Positions 7,480-17,791 of a DNA stretch of 37,535 nt are shown here, in pieces; within the stretch, counting starts at the first letter, position 1, and each line of letters opens with the position of its first letter. Below the pieces are notes generated by a model, which was not told where the DNA came from, ran no database searches, and worked only from the letters and a program-made list of their open reading frames with translations. The translations under genes were made by a program, and so were the position numbers. The DNA comes from Bacteroidota bacterium (GTDB taxonomy: Bacteria; Bacteroidota; Bacteroidia; Flavobacteriales_D; Crocinitomicaceae), in the NCBI GenBank assembly GCA_006227105.1, contig SBFR01000204.1, positions 1 to 37,535 of the forward strand, in the 5' to 3' direction.

Positions 7480-8367
7480 ATGTATTACACGGATGAAACA
7501 GTTGTTTTTTTAAATGGCGAATTTGTAAAAGCAAAAGATGCTCAAGTTGGTCTTTATAATCAGACCATGCACTATGGAAATGGCGTTTTCGAAGGGATTC
7601 GTTCATATGATACTCCAGACGGCACAAGGATCTTTAAAGCCAAGGAACACTTTGACAGATTGCATTATTCTGCAAAAATGATGCATATCAACCTTACCTA
7701 TTCTTCTGAAGAACTTGAGCAAATCACATATAAACTATTAGAACTAAATGGTCAAAAGGACGCATACATACGGCCTCTGGTTTATCTTGGAGATAATATG
7801 TCCCTGACTCCGACCGACGAGGTACACGTGGTGATCATGACGTGGGAATGGGGAAAATACCTTGGAGATAAAATGCTGAAAGTGATGCTTTCTTCTTATC
7901 AACGACCAAACCCTAAAGCATGTCATGTTGAAGCGAAAGTGGTTGGTCACTATACCAATTCAATACTTGCCACGACAGAAGCCAAAAGCAAAGGATTTGA
8001 CGAAGCCCTACTTACAGATATGAACGGTAACGTCGCTGAAGGTCCTGGGGCAAATTTCTTCTTCGAAAAAGATGGAAAACTGGTAACTGCACCTTTGGGT
8101 AATATCCTTTCCGGAATAACACGTGCCACCGTTCTAGAACTTTCAAAAGAGCTTGGAATCGAGGTTGAAGAGCGATTCTTTAAACCAGAAGAAATAACAA
8201 CTGCGGATGCAGCTTTCTTCTGTGGAACAGCAGCAGAAGTAATTGGAATAGAGCAATACAATGATTATCGATTCCCAATGAAATGGGAGGACACAAATGG
8301 TCATCTTGTACAGCGAATGTACAAACGCAGAGTCTCTACGAATGAATTCAAAGAAGTTTATTTATAA
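7480..8367 (+). CDS. ilvE: Branched-chain amino acid aminotransferase
   Basis: Fold-type IV aminotransferase: MHYGNGVFEGIRSYDTPDG...EALLTDMNGNVAEGPGANFFF; first gene of the ilv operon. Confidence 0.93.
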   Translation: MYYTDETVVFLNGEFVKAKDAQVGLYNQTMHYGNGVFEGIRSYDTPDGTRIFKAKEHFDRLHYSAKMMHINLTYSSEELEQITYKLLELNGQKDAYIRPLVYLGDNMSLTPTDEVHVVIMTWEWGKYLGDKMLKVMLSSYQRPNPKACHVEAKVVGHYTNSILATTEAKSKGFDEALLTDMNGNVAEGPGANFFFEKDGKLVTAPLGNILSGITRATVLELSKELGIEVEERFFKPEEITTADAAFFCGTAAEVIGIEQYNDYRFPMKWEDTNGHLVQRMYKRRVSTNEFKEVYL

Positions 8368-8370
8368 ACC

Positions 8371-10044
8371 ATGGAACTCAATAAATACAGTAAAACCATT
8401 ACTCAAGACGAGACACAACCTGCAGCACAAGCGATGTTGTATGGGATCGGTCTGACTGAAGACGACTTGAAAAAAGCTCAGGTGGGGATCGTGAGCACCG
8501 GCTACGAAGGCAACACTTGTAACATGCACCTGAATGATCTGGCAAAAAATATTAAAAAGTCAGTTTGGGAGAAAGACCTCGTTGGATTGATCTTCAATAC
8601 GATCGGAGTCAGTGATGGGATCTCTAATGGAACTGACGGGATGCGTTTTTCATTAGTTTCCAGAGACATTATCGCTGATTCTATAGAAACAGTTATGGGT
8701 GCACAATGGTACGATGCGATGATCGCTGTTGTTGGATGTGATAAAAACATGCCCGGTTCTGTCATCGCCATGGGGAGATTGAATCGTCCAGCGATCATGG
8801 TGTACGGTGGAACTATCCATTCCGGAAACTGGAAAGGTGAATCATTGAATATCGTCTCAGCATTCGAAGCGTTGGGTAAGAAATTCAGTAATACGATCAC
8901 ACCTGAAGACTTTAAAGGAATCATAAAAAGTGCTTGTCCGGGAGCGGGTGCCTGTGGCGGAATGTATACCGCTAATACCATGTCCTCTGCGATCGAAGCT
9001 TTGGGAATGAGCCTTCCATATAGCTCTTCCAATCCGGCATTAAGTGAAGACAAGCAACGAGAATGTGAGGAAGCAGGCGCCGCTATCCGCCTGTTACTTG
9101 AAAAAGATATCAAACCACGAGATATCATGACCATGAAAGCATTCGAAAATGCGATCACAATGGTAATGGTACTTGGAGGATCAACCAATGCGGTACTTCA
9201 CCTCATCGCCATGGCTCATTCAGTTGGATTGAAGCTGACAGTAGATGATGTCCAGCGATTTAGTGACAAAACACCGGTCCTTGGTGATCTTAAACCAAGC
9301 GGAAAGTATTTGATGGAAGATCTGCATCGTGTTGGTGGCGTGCCTGCGGTAATGAAGTATCTGCTGAAAAAAGGATTGATCCATGGCGATTGTTTAACTG
9401 TCACAGGAAAAACAGTAGCTGAGAATCTCTCTGCCGTTCCTGATCTGATGGAAGGACAAGATGTATTCCATGCTCTTGAAGATCCAATCAAACCAACTGG
9501 TCATTTACAAGTGCTCTATGGGAATCTTGCAGAAGAAGGATCGGTAGCCAAAATAAGCGGAAAGGAAGGAGAATACTTCGAAGGAACTGCTGTAGTTTTT
9601 GAAGATGAATTCACAGTGATCGATGGTGTAAGAGAAGGCCGTGTGAAACCAGGTAATGTTGTAGTGATCAGATATTGTGGACCAAAAGGTGGTCCGGGAA
9701 TGCCTGAAATGCTTAAACCTACCTCAGCGATCATGGGAGCAGGTCTTGGTTCATCGGTTGCCTTGATCACAGATGGACGATTCTCCGGTGGCACCCATGG
9801 ATTTGTTGTGGGACATATCACTCCAGAAGCCTTTACAGGAGGAAATATTGCATTGGTTAAAGATGGTGATAAGATCTCTATCGATGCAGTAAATAACCAG
9901 CTTACACTTCACATAAGTAATGAGGAGTTGGAAGCAAGAAGAAAAGAGTGGAAACAGCCGGATCTAAAAGTAAAGCAAGGTGTGCTTTATCGTTATGCCA
10001 AATGCGTGGCATCAGCATCTGAGGGTTGTATAACAGATAAATAA
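8371..10044 (+). CDS. ilvD: Dihydroxy-acid dehydratase
   Basis: [70 protein letters not shown]. Confidence 0.96.
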   Translation: MELNKYSKTITQDETQPAAQAMLYGIGLTEDDLKKAQVGIVSTGYEGNTCNMHLNDLAKNIKKSVWEKDLVGLIFNTIGVSDGISNGTDGMRFSLVSRDIIADSIETVMGAQWYDAMIAVVGCDKNMPGSVIAMGRLNRPAIMVYGGTIHSGNWKGESLNIVSAFEALGKKFSNTITPEDFKGIIKSACPGAGACGGMYTANTMSSAIEALGMSLPYSSSNPALSEDKQRECEEAGAAIRLLLEKDIKPRDIMTMKAFENAITMVMVLGGSTNAVLHLIAMAHSVGLKLTVDDVQRFSDKTPVLGDLKPSGKYLMEDLHRVGGVPAVMKYLLKKGLIHGDCLTVTGKTVAENLSAVPDLMEGQDVFHALEDPIKPTGHLQVLYGNLAEEGSVAKISGKEGEYFEGTAVVFEDEFTVIDGVREGRVKPGNVVVIRYCGPKGGPGMPEMLKPTSAIMGAGLGSSVALITDGRFSGGTHGFVVGHITPEAFTGGNIALVKDGDKISIDAVNNQLTLHISNEELEARRKEWKQPDLKVKQGVLYRYAKCVASASEGCITDK

Positions 10045-10050
10045 TTTGTG

Positions 10051-11736
10051 ATGAAAATAAGAGGAGCAGAAGCAGTTATGCAAAGCCTTGTTCAGGAAAA
10101 AGTTGAAACCATATTTGGTTATCCTGGCGGCGCCATCATGCCGATCTATGATGCTTTGTATGATTTCAGAGATACTGTAAACCATGTATTGGTAAGACAT
10201 GAACAAGGTGCAATTCACGCAGCTCAAGGATTTGCGAGAACCTCAGGAAAAGTTGGGGTTTGTTTTGCAACTTCAGGCCCGGGAGCGACTAACCTGATCA
10301 CAGGATTAGCAGATGCAATGATCGACTCTACACCTGTGGTTTGTATCACAGGACAAGTTGCTTCCCATCTATTGGGAACAGATGCATTTCAGGAAACGGA
10401 TGTCATCGGTATTTCGATGCCGGTCACCAAGTGGAACATACAGGTTACCCGAGCGGAGGATATCTCAGGAGCAATTGCAAGAGCTTTCTATATCGCAAGA
10501 TCCGGAAGACCAGGCCCAGTGCTGGTAGATATCACGAAGGACGCACAGTTCGGAATGGTTGACTTTTCATACGAACCTTGCACTAAGATCAGAAGCTATC
10601 AACCCACCCCTGTCGTTGATGAGCAAACCCTTCAGGAAGCAGCGGCACTCATTAATCAGGCAAAAAAACCATATATACTGGTCGGACAAGGGATCTTTTT
10701 ATCCAACGCCGAAAAAGAGATCCTTGATTTTGCAGAAAAGACTGGAATTCCTGTAGCCTCTACCCTGCTTGGATTAGGTTCATTTCCGTCTGACCATCCT
10801 TTGTACGTCGGTTATCTTGGAATGCATGGTAATTATGCTCCAAACGTGTTAACCAACGAATGCGACGTACTTATTGCCGTGGGAATGCGCTTCGATGACC
10901 GAGTGACAGGAGATGTTTCAAGGTATGCGAAACAAGCCAAGGTGATCCATATTGATATCGATAAAGCAGAATTGAACAAGATCATTAAAGCTGAAGTAGC
11001 AATACACGCAGATGCCAAAGATGCACTGCAAAAATTGAGTGCACTTGTTAATCACAATGAGCATCCACAATGGTTACAACAGTTCAGAGACCTTGAAGCT
11101 GTCGAAAAAAGTGAAGTAGTCGATGAAGCGATTCATCCATCAAGTGATCAACTGAAAATGGCCGAGGTGGTGAATTTACTTTCGGAAAAAACCGACGGTA
11201 AAGCAATTATAGTAACCGATGTTGGTCAGCATCAAATGATCAGTTCAAGATATTACAAGTACAGAGGACATCGAAATAATGTAACCTCAGGAGGACTCGG
11301 AACCATGGGATTTGGGCTTCCTGCCGCAATTGGAGCGAAACTCGGTAATCCTAAGCAGACTGTAGTTGCGATCATCGGCGATGGAGGTTTCCAGATGACC
11401 ATACAAGAATTGGGTACCATACTTCAATCCAAAGTGGATGTCAAGATCCTGATCCTGAACAATAACTTCCTGGGAATGGTAAGACAATGGCAACAGCTTT
11501 TCTTTGACCGAAGATATTCGTTCACGGAGATCGTGAACCCAAATTTTACTGCAATCGCCAAAGGATATTCGATCGATGCATTGAAGATCGAAGAGCGAAA
11601 TCAGTTAGATGAAGCGCTAACTACAATGTTGAATTCCAAAGGAGCTTTCCTTCTGGAAGTCGTTGTAGAGCAGGAAGAAAATGTATTCCCAATGGTTGAA
11701 ACCGGAGCATCTGTTTCAGAAATCCGATTGAATTAA
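10051..11736 (+). CDS. ilvB: Acetolactate synthase large subunit
   Basis: ThDP enzyme: GYPGGAIMPIYDALYD, RHEQGAIHAAQGFARTSGKVGVCFATSGPGATNL, IGDGGFQMT. ATG at 10051; the track starts at GTG 10048. Confidence 0.95.
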   Translation: MKIRGAEAVMQSLVQEKVETIFGYPGGAIMPIYDALYDFRDTVNHVLVRHEQGAIHAAQGFARTSGKVGVCFATSGPGATNLITGLADAMIDSTPVVCITGQVASHLLGTDAFQETDVIGISMPVTKWNIQVTRAEDISGAIARAFYIARSGRPGPVLVDITKDAQFGMVDFSYEPCTKIRSYQPTPVVDEQTLQEAAALINQAKKPYILVGQGIFLSNAEKEILDFAEKTGIPVASTLLGLGSFPSDHPLYVGYLGMHGNYAPNVLTNECDVLIAVGMRFDDRVTGDVSRYAKQAKVIHIDIDKAELNKIIKAEVAIHADAKDALQKLSALVNHNEHPQWLQQFRDLEAVEKSEVVDEAIHPSSDQLKMAEVVNLLSEKTDGKAIIVTDVGQHQMISSRYYKYRGHRNNVTSGGLGTMGFGLPAAIGAKLGNPKQTVVAIIGDGGFQMTIQELGTILQSKVDVKILILNNNFLGMVRQWQQLFFDRRYSFTEIVNPNFTAIAKGYSIDALKIEERNQLDEALTTMLNSKGAFLLEVVVEQEENVFPMVETGASVSEIRLN

Positions 11737-11746
11737 TTGAATAAAA

Positions 11747-12265
11747 ATGGAAACAGTATATAACATATCTGTCTTTACAGAAAACAGTATCGGGATCCTG
11801 AACCGCATCACGATCATTTTCACTCGAAGACACCTGAATATCGAAAGCATCACGGCTTCTGAATCTGAAGTAAAAGGTGTCTATCGATATACCATCGTTG
11901 TGAAAACGGATCTGGATCAAGTTAAAAAGGTTGTTGCACAGATCGAAAAACAAGTCGAGGTACTGAAAGCATTCTTTCATTCGGATGATCAAGTGGTTCA
12001 TCAGGAGATTGCTCTTTATAAAATCGCAACGGAATCATTTGTAAACGGAAGTACTGAAAAGATCGTCCGAGAACATCATGCACGAATCTTAACCGTAGAC
12101 AAAGAATTTACGATCATTGAAAAAACAGGGCAACCAGAGGAGCTGCAAGCGCTTTTCAATGAGCTGGACACCTATGGTGTTTTGGAATTCGTGCGCTCAG
12201 GAAGAGTGGCGATCTCAAAACCGATGAAAACATTAGAAACCTATTTAAAAGAGTTAGAAGCATAA
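11747..12265 (+). CDS. ilvN: Acetolactate synthase small subunit
   Basis: N-terminal ACT domain [37 protein letters not shown]; directly after ilvB. Confidence 0.93.
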   Translation: METVYNISVFTENSIGILNRITIIFTRRHLNIESITASESEVKGVYRYTIVVKTDLDQVKKVVAQIEKQVEVLKAFFHSDDQVVHQEIALYKIATESFVNGSTEKIVREHHARILTVDKEFTIIEKTGQPEELQALFNELDTYGVLEFVRSGRVAISKPMKTLETYLKELEA

Positions 12266-12269
12266 CGTC

Positions 12270-13739
12270 ATGGAAAATTATTTCAATTCATTACCGTTTA
12301 GAAAACAAGTCGAACAATTATCAATGTGCGAATTCCTGGATCGATCGCATTTTGAAAGAGGAGTAGAAGAACTTATTGGAAAGAAGATCGTGATCGTTGG
12401 TTGTGGCGCTCAGGGATTGAATCAGGGTTTGAACATGAGAGATTCGGGTCTTGATATTTCTTATGCCCTAAGAACAGATGCCATTTCAGAGAAAAGAGCT
12501 TCTTGGAAAAATGCCGTTGAGAATGGCTTCACGGTCGGCACGTACCAGGAACTTATTCCATCTGCCGATCTTGTTTTGAATTTAACTCCAGATAAACAAC
12601 ATACGGCTGTAGTGAATGCGATCATGCCTCTCATGAAAAAAGGTGCGACTCTTTCGTATTCTCACGGATTCAATATTGTTGAAGAAGGAATGAAGATCCG
12701 CGAAGATATTACAGTGATCATGGTTGCTCCAAAATGCCCGGGAACTGAAGTTCGCGAGGAATACAAACGAGGATTCGGTGTACCTACTTTGATCGCTGTG
12801 CATCCGGAAAATGATCCAGAGGGAAAAGGACTTGAGCAAGCAAAAGCATACGCTGCCGCGACAGGAGGTCATCGAGCAGGAGTACTTCTTTCTTCCTTTG
12901 TAGCCGAGGTGAAATCTGACTTGATGGGTGAGCAAACCATCCTTTGTGGCGTATTGCAAACTGCATCCATACTCTGTTTCGACAAAATGGTTGAAAAAGG
13001 AATGGATCAGGGATATGCATCCAAATTGATCCAATACGGTTGGGAAGCGATCACTGAAGCATTGAAGCATGGGGGCATCACGAACATGATGGATCGATTG
13101 AATAATCCATCGAAGATCAAAGCATACGACCTGGCTGATGAATTGAAATTGATCATGACACCTTTGTTTAAAAAGCACATGGACGATATCATGAGTGGAG
13201 CGTTTTCTTCACGAATGATGACAGATTGGAAAAACGGTGACAAAGAGTTGCTTGAATGGAGAAAAGCGACCGGCGAGACTGCCTTTGAGAAAGCACAAAA
13301 CACGTCTACAGAAATATCAGATCAGGAATTCTTTGATCATGGAACGCTTATGGTTGCATTCGTGAAAGCAGGTGTCGAATTAGCCTACGAAACGATGACT
13401 TCAACAGGAATTGTTGCTGAATCAGCGTACTATGAATCACTTCATGAAGCACCTTTGATCGCGAATACGATAGCGCGTAAAAAACTCTATGAAATGAACC
13501 GGATCATCTCTGACACTGCTGAGTATGGTTGTTATCTATTCGATCATGCATGCAAGCCTTTGCTGGCAGATTTCATGAAGAAAATGGATACGAATGTGAT
13601 CGGAAGGGCCTATTCAAGTAACAACCAGGTTGATAATTCTGAATTGATCGATGTCAACAGATCTATCCGTGAACACGAGATCGAAATCGTTGGTGCGTAT
13701 TTACGAGAGGCAATGACAGATATGAAAAAATTGAATTGA
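12270..13739 (+). CDS. ilvC: Ketol-acid reductoisomerase (long class II type, 489 aa)
   Basis: [65 protein letters not shown]. Confidence 0.95.
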   Translation: MENYFNSLPFRKQVEQLSMCEFLDRSHFERGVEELIGKKIVIVGCGAQGLNQGLNMRDSGLDISYALRTDAISEKRASWKNAVENGFTVGTYQELIPSADLVLNLTPDKQHTAVVNAIMPLMKKGATLSYSHGFNIVEEGMKIREDITVIMVAPKCPGTEVREEYKRGFGVPTLIAVHPENDPEGKGLEQAKAYAAATGGHRAGVLLSSFVAEVKSDLMGEQTILCGVLQTASILCFDKMVEKGMDQGYASKLIQYGWEAITEALKHGGITNMMDRLNNPSKIKAYDLADELKLIMTPLFKKHMDDIMSGAFSSRMMTDWKNGDKELLEWRKATGETAFEKAQNTSTEISDQEFFDHGTLMVAFVKAGVELAYETMTSTGIVAESAYYESLHEAPLIANTIARKKLYEMNRIISDTAEYGCYLFDHACKPLLADFMKKMDTNVIGRAYSSNNQVDNSELIDVNRSIREHEIEIVGAYLREAMTDMKKLN

Positions 13740-13746
13740 CCTAGGG

Positions 13747-14991
13747 ATGGACTTATTAGAAGAAATACAAGAAGCCAGGTTAAGACTGAAGGGAGTGGTA
13801 AATGAAACTCCCTGTAATCTGAGTGTGAATCTTTCTGAACAGCATCAAGCGACTGTCTATCTGAAAAGAGAGGATCTGCAAACCGTACGTTCATATAAGA
13901 TCAGAGGTGCATATAATAAGATTAACTCTCTGGATAACCATGAACGAAACAGAAAGATCGTTTGTGCCAGTGCAGGGAATCATGCGCAGGGAGTAGCCTA
14001 TTCTTGTAATCTACTGAATATCGAAGGCGTGATTTTCATGCCTGCCACAACCCCAAAGCAAAAAATCAAACAAGTCGAGCTTTTCGGAAAAGACAAAATT
14101 GAAATTGTTCTTACTGGAGACACCTTTGATGATGCATACGCGAAAGCACAGCAATATTGTTCACTTCACAATTGTGTTTTCGTTCATCCTTTTGACGACC
14201 AAAAAGTGATTGCCGGACAAGGAACAATCGGCCTGGAAATAATCGATCAGATCAAGGGACCTATCGACTTTTTGATATTGCCGGTCGGCGGAGGTGGATT
14301 GGCAGCAGGAGTTACGACCGTATTCAAAGCACTAAGTCCCCAAACAACCATCATTGGTGTTGAACCAGAGGGAGCACCATCCATGAAAAAATCTCTTGAG
14401 AAAGGCGAAATTGTCACGTTGGACAACATTGACAAATTTGTAGATGGCGCAGCTGTCAAGCGAGTAGGAGATCTGAATTTCTCCATTTGTAAAAATACAT
14501 TGGATGAAATGCTTGTTGTGCCAGAAGGTAAAGTATGTTCAACCATACTCAAATTATACAATGAAGAAGCAATGGTTGTTGAGCCGGCAGGTGCTTTAAG
14601 TATTGCAGTGCTCGATTCATTGAGTGATCATATCAAGGGAAAAACCGTAGTATGTATCGTTAGCGGAAGCAACAATGACATTACCAGAACAGAAGAGATC
14701 AAAGAAAGATCGCTTTTCTATGAAGGGCTAAAACACTATTTCCTCATCCAGTTTCCTCAGCGTCCAGGAGCATTAAAGGATTTCGTAACAGATGTACTCG
14801 GACCAAATGATGACATTACCTTCTTCCAGTTTTCAAAAAAGAACAATCGGGAGAGTGGACCTGCCGTTGTTGGTATTGAAGTGAAAAACGCTACAGATTT
14901 TCAGAAGATCAAGGTTAATCTTGAACGACTGCAATTCCATTTTCAATATCTGAATGACGATCCCACCCTATTCAACCAGCTCATCGGTTAA
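13747..14991 (+). CDS. ilvA: Threonine ammonia-lyase with C-terminal ACT-like domain
   Basis: LKREDLQTVRSYKIRGAYNKI, CASAGNHAQGVAYSC, PVGGGGLAAGV. Confidence 0.94.
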   Translation: MDLLEEIQEARLRLKGVVNETPCNLSVNLSEQHQATVYLKREDLQTVRSYKIRGAYNKINSLDNHERNRKIVCASAGNHAQGVAYSCNLLNIEGVIFMPATTPKQKIKQVELFGKDKIEIVLTGDTFDDAYAKAQQYCSLHNCVFVHPFDDQKVIAGQGTIGLEIIDQIKGPIDFLILPVGGGGLAAGVTTVFKALSPQTTIIGVEPEGAPSMKKSLEKGEIVTLDNIDKFVDGAAVKRVGDLNFSICKNTLDEMLVVPEGKVCSTILKLYNEEAMVVEPAGALSIAVLDSLSDHIKGKTVVCIVSGSNNDITRTEEIKERSLFYEGLKHYFLIQFPQRPGALKDFVTDVLGPNDDITFFQFSKKNNRESGPAVVGIEVKNATDFQKIKVNLERLQFHFQYLNDDPTLFNQLIG

Positions 14992-15031
14992 TTGGTCGAG
15001 GAATAAACGCGTCAGTCTAAATTTGCCGTCT

Positions 15032-15054
15032 TTTCTGAAAAAACTTATCAGAAA
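15032..15054 (+). terminator. Possible weak terminator hairpin downstream of ilvA
   Basis: TTTCTGA (15032-15038) / TCAGAAA (15048-15054), 9-nt loop; not followed by an immediate pure T-tract. Confidence 0.35.
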
Positions 15055-15058
15055 GCCC

Positions 15059-15066
15059 TATTTTTG
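15059..15066 (+). promoter_or_regulatory. Bacteroidota -7 element TATTTTTG upstream of the arsC-like gene
   Basis: Exact TAnnTTTG match 20 nt before ATG 15087; no convincing -33 element. Confidence 0.4.
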
Positions 15067-15086
15067 TCGTCCTGATTTTTTAATCG

Positions 15087-15437
15087 ATGTCTGACATGAT
15101 CAAGGTTTATCACAATCCTAGATGCTCAAAGAGTAGATGCGCTTTGGATTATCTTAACGAAAAAGGAATTCAATTCGATGTGATCGAATATTTGAATGCA
15201 CCTTTTACGAAAGATGAGCTGAGGGATGTCCTTAATAAATTGGGGATTTCAGCAGAAGAATTACTCCGAAAAAATGAGACTGAGTTCAAAGAGAATTTTA
15301 AGGGGAAAACACTCTCAAATGAGGAGTGGATCGATGCAATGATCAAATTTCCGAAACTTATTGAGCGTCCAATCGTAGTAAACCAAGATAAAGCGGTTGT
15401 GGCTCGTCCAACCGAGAAAATTGACGAGATCTTATAA
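15087..15437 (+). CDS. ArsC/Spx-family arsenate reductase-like protein
   Basis: IKVYHNPRCSKSRCALDYLNEKGIQFDVIEYL...LSNEEWIDAMIKFPKLIERPIVV. Confidence 0.88.
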   Translation: MSDMIKVYHNPRCSKSRCALDYLNEKGIQFDVIEYLNAPFTKDELRDVLNKLGISAEELLRKNETEFKENFKGKTLSNEEWIDAMIKFPKLIERPIVVNQDKAVVARPTEKIDEIL

Positions 15438-15482
15438 TATTATCAAGCCTTAACTGGGAAACGGCATTCCTTGTAGTATGAA

Positions 15483-16874
15483 ATGAGAACGAAGTATATT
15501 GATTTGATCGACCAGACATTTGATTTTCCTCAGAACGAATTCCATCTGAGAGAAGATAAATTGTTCTTCCATGGTATTGATCTGATGAGATTGATCGAAG
15601 ATTACGGCACTCCTTTAAAATTCAATTACTTACCCCAGATCTCAAACAACATACAACGGGCAAAAGGATGGTTCAGAGAAGCCATGAACAACCTTGGATA
15701 TGCCGGAAATTACTATTACTCCTACTGTACGAAAAGTAATCACTTTTCATTTGTGATGGATGAAGTCTTAAAGAACGATGTTCATATTGAGACTTCTTCA
15801 GCATTTGATATCGATATCGTTCGAAATCTATACGAGAAAGGAAAATTAACTGATGGAAAATATGTGATCTGTAACGGTTACAAAACTCCTCAGTACATTG
15901 AAAATATTGCCACGCTCATCAATGAGCAAAAACTTCAGGTAATTCCTGTTGTTGACAATACGGCCGAGCTTCAGGAAATACTTGCAAAAACGGAAGTACC
16001 GATCAAGATAGGAATCAGGATCGCATCTGAAGAAGAACCCAAATTCGAATTCTATACCTCACGATTGGGAATCCGTTATCGTGAAATCGTTCCTTTTTAC
16101 AAAGCGATCGTTAAGGAAAACCCACGTGTTGAGATCAAAATGCTTCATTTCTTCATCAACACGGGAATCAACGATACGGCATATTACTGGAACGAATTAA
16201 CCAAGTGTCTTAAGGTATACAGTGATCTTAAGAAGATCTGTCCTGAGCTTGACTCATTGAACATTGGAGGTGGATTCCCTATTAAAAAGTCACTTGCTTT
16301 CGATTTTGATTACGCCTACATGGTAAGAGAGATCCTTACTCAGGTGAAAAGAGTATGTACGGACGATGATATTCCTGAACCAAACATTTTTACAGAATTT
16401 GGTTCATTCACTGTTGGTGAATCAGGGGGCGCCATCTTTAGTGTTTTGCACCAGAAGCAGCAGAATGACAGAGAGAAATGGAACATGATCGATTCATCCT
16501 TCATGACCAACCTACCTGATACCTGGGCAATCAATCAGCGATTCATCATGTTACCGATCAACCGTTGGAATGAAGACTATGAGCGTGTCCTTCTTGGTGG
16601 ATTGACTTGTGACTCTGATGACTATTACAACTCAGAACAGCACTCCAACGCGATTTACTTGCCAAAATTCGATCGAAATAAAACCCTGTATATCGGATTT
16701 TTCAATACTGGGGCTTATCAGGAAACCATTGGAGGATTTGGTGGCCTTAAACACTGTCTGATTCCCGAACCAAAACATGTCCTCATTAAAAGAGATGAGA
16801 ACGGGAAACTTCAGACAGAACTCTTCAGCGACGAGCAAACAGCTAAAGATTTTATGAAAATTTTGGGTTATTAG
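15483..16874 (+). CDS. speA: Type III PLP-dependent decarboxylase, arginine decarboxylase-like
   Basis: LIEDYGTPLKFNYLPQI...YCTKSNHFSFVMDEVLKNDVHIETSSAFD...LNIGGGFPIKKS...FTEFGSFTVGESGGAIF; resembles short arginine decarboxylases of Flavobacteriia. Substrate inferred. Confidence 0.75.
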   Translation: MRTKYIDLIDQTFDFPQNEFHLREDKLFFHGIDLMRLIEDYGTPLKFNYLPQISNNIQRAKGWFREAMNNLGYAGNYYYSYCTKSNHFSFVMDEVLKNDVHIETSSAFDIDIVRNLYEKGKLTDGKYVICNGYKTPQYIENIATLINEQKLQVIPVVDNTAELQEILAKTEVPIKIGIRIASEEEPKFEFYTSRLGIRYREIVPFYKAIVKENPRVEIKMLHFFINTGINDTAYYWNELTKCLKVYSDLKKICPELDSLNIGGGFPIKKSLAFDFDYAYMVREILTQVKRVCTDDDIPEPNIFTEFGSFTVGESGGAIFSVLHQKQQNDREKWNMIDSSFMTNLPDTWAINQRFIMLPINRWNEDYERVLLGGLTCDSDDYYNSEQHSNAIYLPKFDRNKTLYIGFFNTGAYQETIGGFGGLKHCLIPEPKHVLIKRDENGKLQTELFSDEQTAKDFMKILGY

Positions 16875-16908
16875 TTGAATAATTTCTTCGCTAAAAAAAC
16901 TAAAATGT

Positions 16909-16916
16909 TAATTTTG
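16909..16916 (+). promoter_or_regulatory. Candidate -7 element TAATTTTG
   Basis: TAnnTTTG match 34 nt upstream of ATG 16951. Confidence 0.35.
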
Positions 16917-16950
16917 CACACCCCTGCAATATTTGGGGACCTCAATACAT

Positions 16951-17316
16951 ATGAAGATCAAAAAAATTCATTTAAGAACAGGCAGCCAGTTTGGTAAATT
17001 CATCGTTCCATATCTGGAAACCCATCATCTTGAATTTTCAGATTATGATACAGATAATGAAGATGCTGGAATCGATGGTATGGTGATCTTCAATGAAAAT
17101 CAGCAGGTTCTTAAAGAGATCGATGAGATCAAATCTTCTTTCGACAGGAATCAGAAACCAGTGCATAACATTGATATCAACGGGACACTACAGGTTGCCA
17201 AATCAAATTTGGATCTGTGGCTTGAAAGAAATCGATGTAAGTCAGTACTTTTTGTAGGTGCTGATGGTCTTGTGAAAAACCCGAATCTTGAGCGACTTTT
17301 CAGTAACCTGAAATAG
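16951..17316 (+). CDS. Small protein of unknown function (~121 aa)
   Basis: ATG at 16951 (MKIKKIHLRTGSQFGKFIVPYLETHHLEF...); track start at 16933 is TTG. Long single ORF with upstream -7 element. Confidence 0.75.
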   Translation: MKIKKIHLRTGSQFGKFIVPYLETHHLEFSDYDTDNEDAGIDGMVIFNENQQVLKEIDEIKSSFDRNQKPVHNIDINGTLQVAKSNLDLWLERNRCKSVLFVGADGLVKNPNLERLFSNLK

Positions 17317-17325
17317 TCTATTTCA
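17309..17325. repeat. Palindrome TGAAATAG-T-CTATTTCA spanning two convergent stop codons
   Basis: Perfect 8-bp arms around a single T; contains the stop codon of the plus gene and of the minus gene. Confidence 0.6.
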
Positions 17326-17725
17326 TTTCATTGCAATTTTCTTGTTCGAACGATTCTCCCAACGGTTCCCATAATTCTATTCGGTTCCCCTCGGGGTCAT
17401 TGATGTGAAGAAACTTCCCATAACTGAATTCCTCAATTTCATCTACGATCTCTACGTTCATCTCTTTCATTTTCATACAAAGAGAAACAAGATCATCAAC
17501 CCTGAAATTGATCATGTATTGCTGATGAGCAGAACCAAAATAACCAGAGGATTGATCAAATGTACCAAGTTGGAGATATGCCTTTTCATTTGAGTTCCCG
17601 TTGAAACTGAAAAGAACTCCATAATCATTGGGTTCTAAACCTAAAACTTCTTTGTACCATTTGTTCATTCTCGATGGATCCTTAAATTTCATAAAGATCC
17701 CTCCTATTCCGATAGCTTTTCCCAT
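17318..17725 (-). CDS. VOC (glyoxalase/bleomycin resistance) family protein
   Basis: IGIGGIFMKFKDPSRMNKWYKEVLGLEPNDYGVLFSFNG...FLHINDPEGNRIELWEP. Confidence 0.9.
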   Translation of the reverse strand: MGKAIGIGGIFMKFKDPSRMNKWYKEVLGLEPNDYGVLFSFNGNSNEKAYLQLGTFDQSSGYFGSAHQQYMINFRVDDLVSLCMKMKEMNVEIVDEIEEFSYGKFLHINDPEGNRIELWEPLGESFEQENCNEMK

Positions 17726-17791
17726 TCGCTTTTTTTCACTAATCTAAACAATTGCCCGACTTGTTTTTTTAATATTGTTGAAGATCTCACT

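Noticed and set aside
8502-9188. 228-aa minus-strand ORF inside ilvD
   Set aside because: Fully antisense to a well-conserved ilvD; no recognisable domain, probably codon-bias shadow.
12582-13178. 198-aa minus-strand ORF (and 78/98-aa ORFs) inside ilvC
   Set aside because: Antisense to conserved ilvC; low-complexity unlike real proteins.
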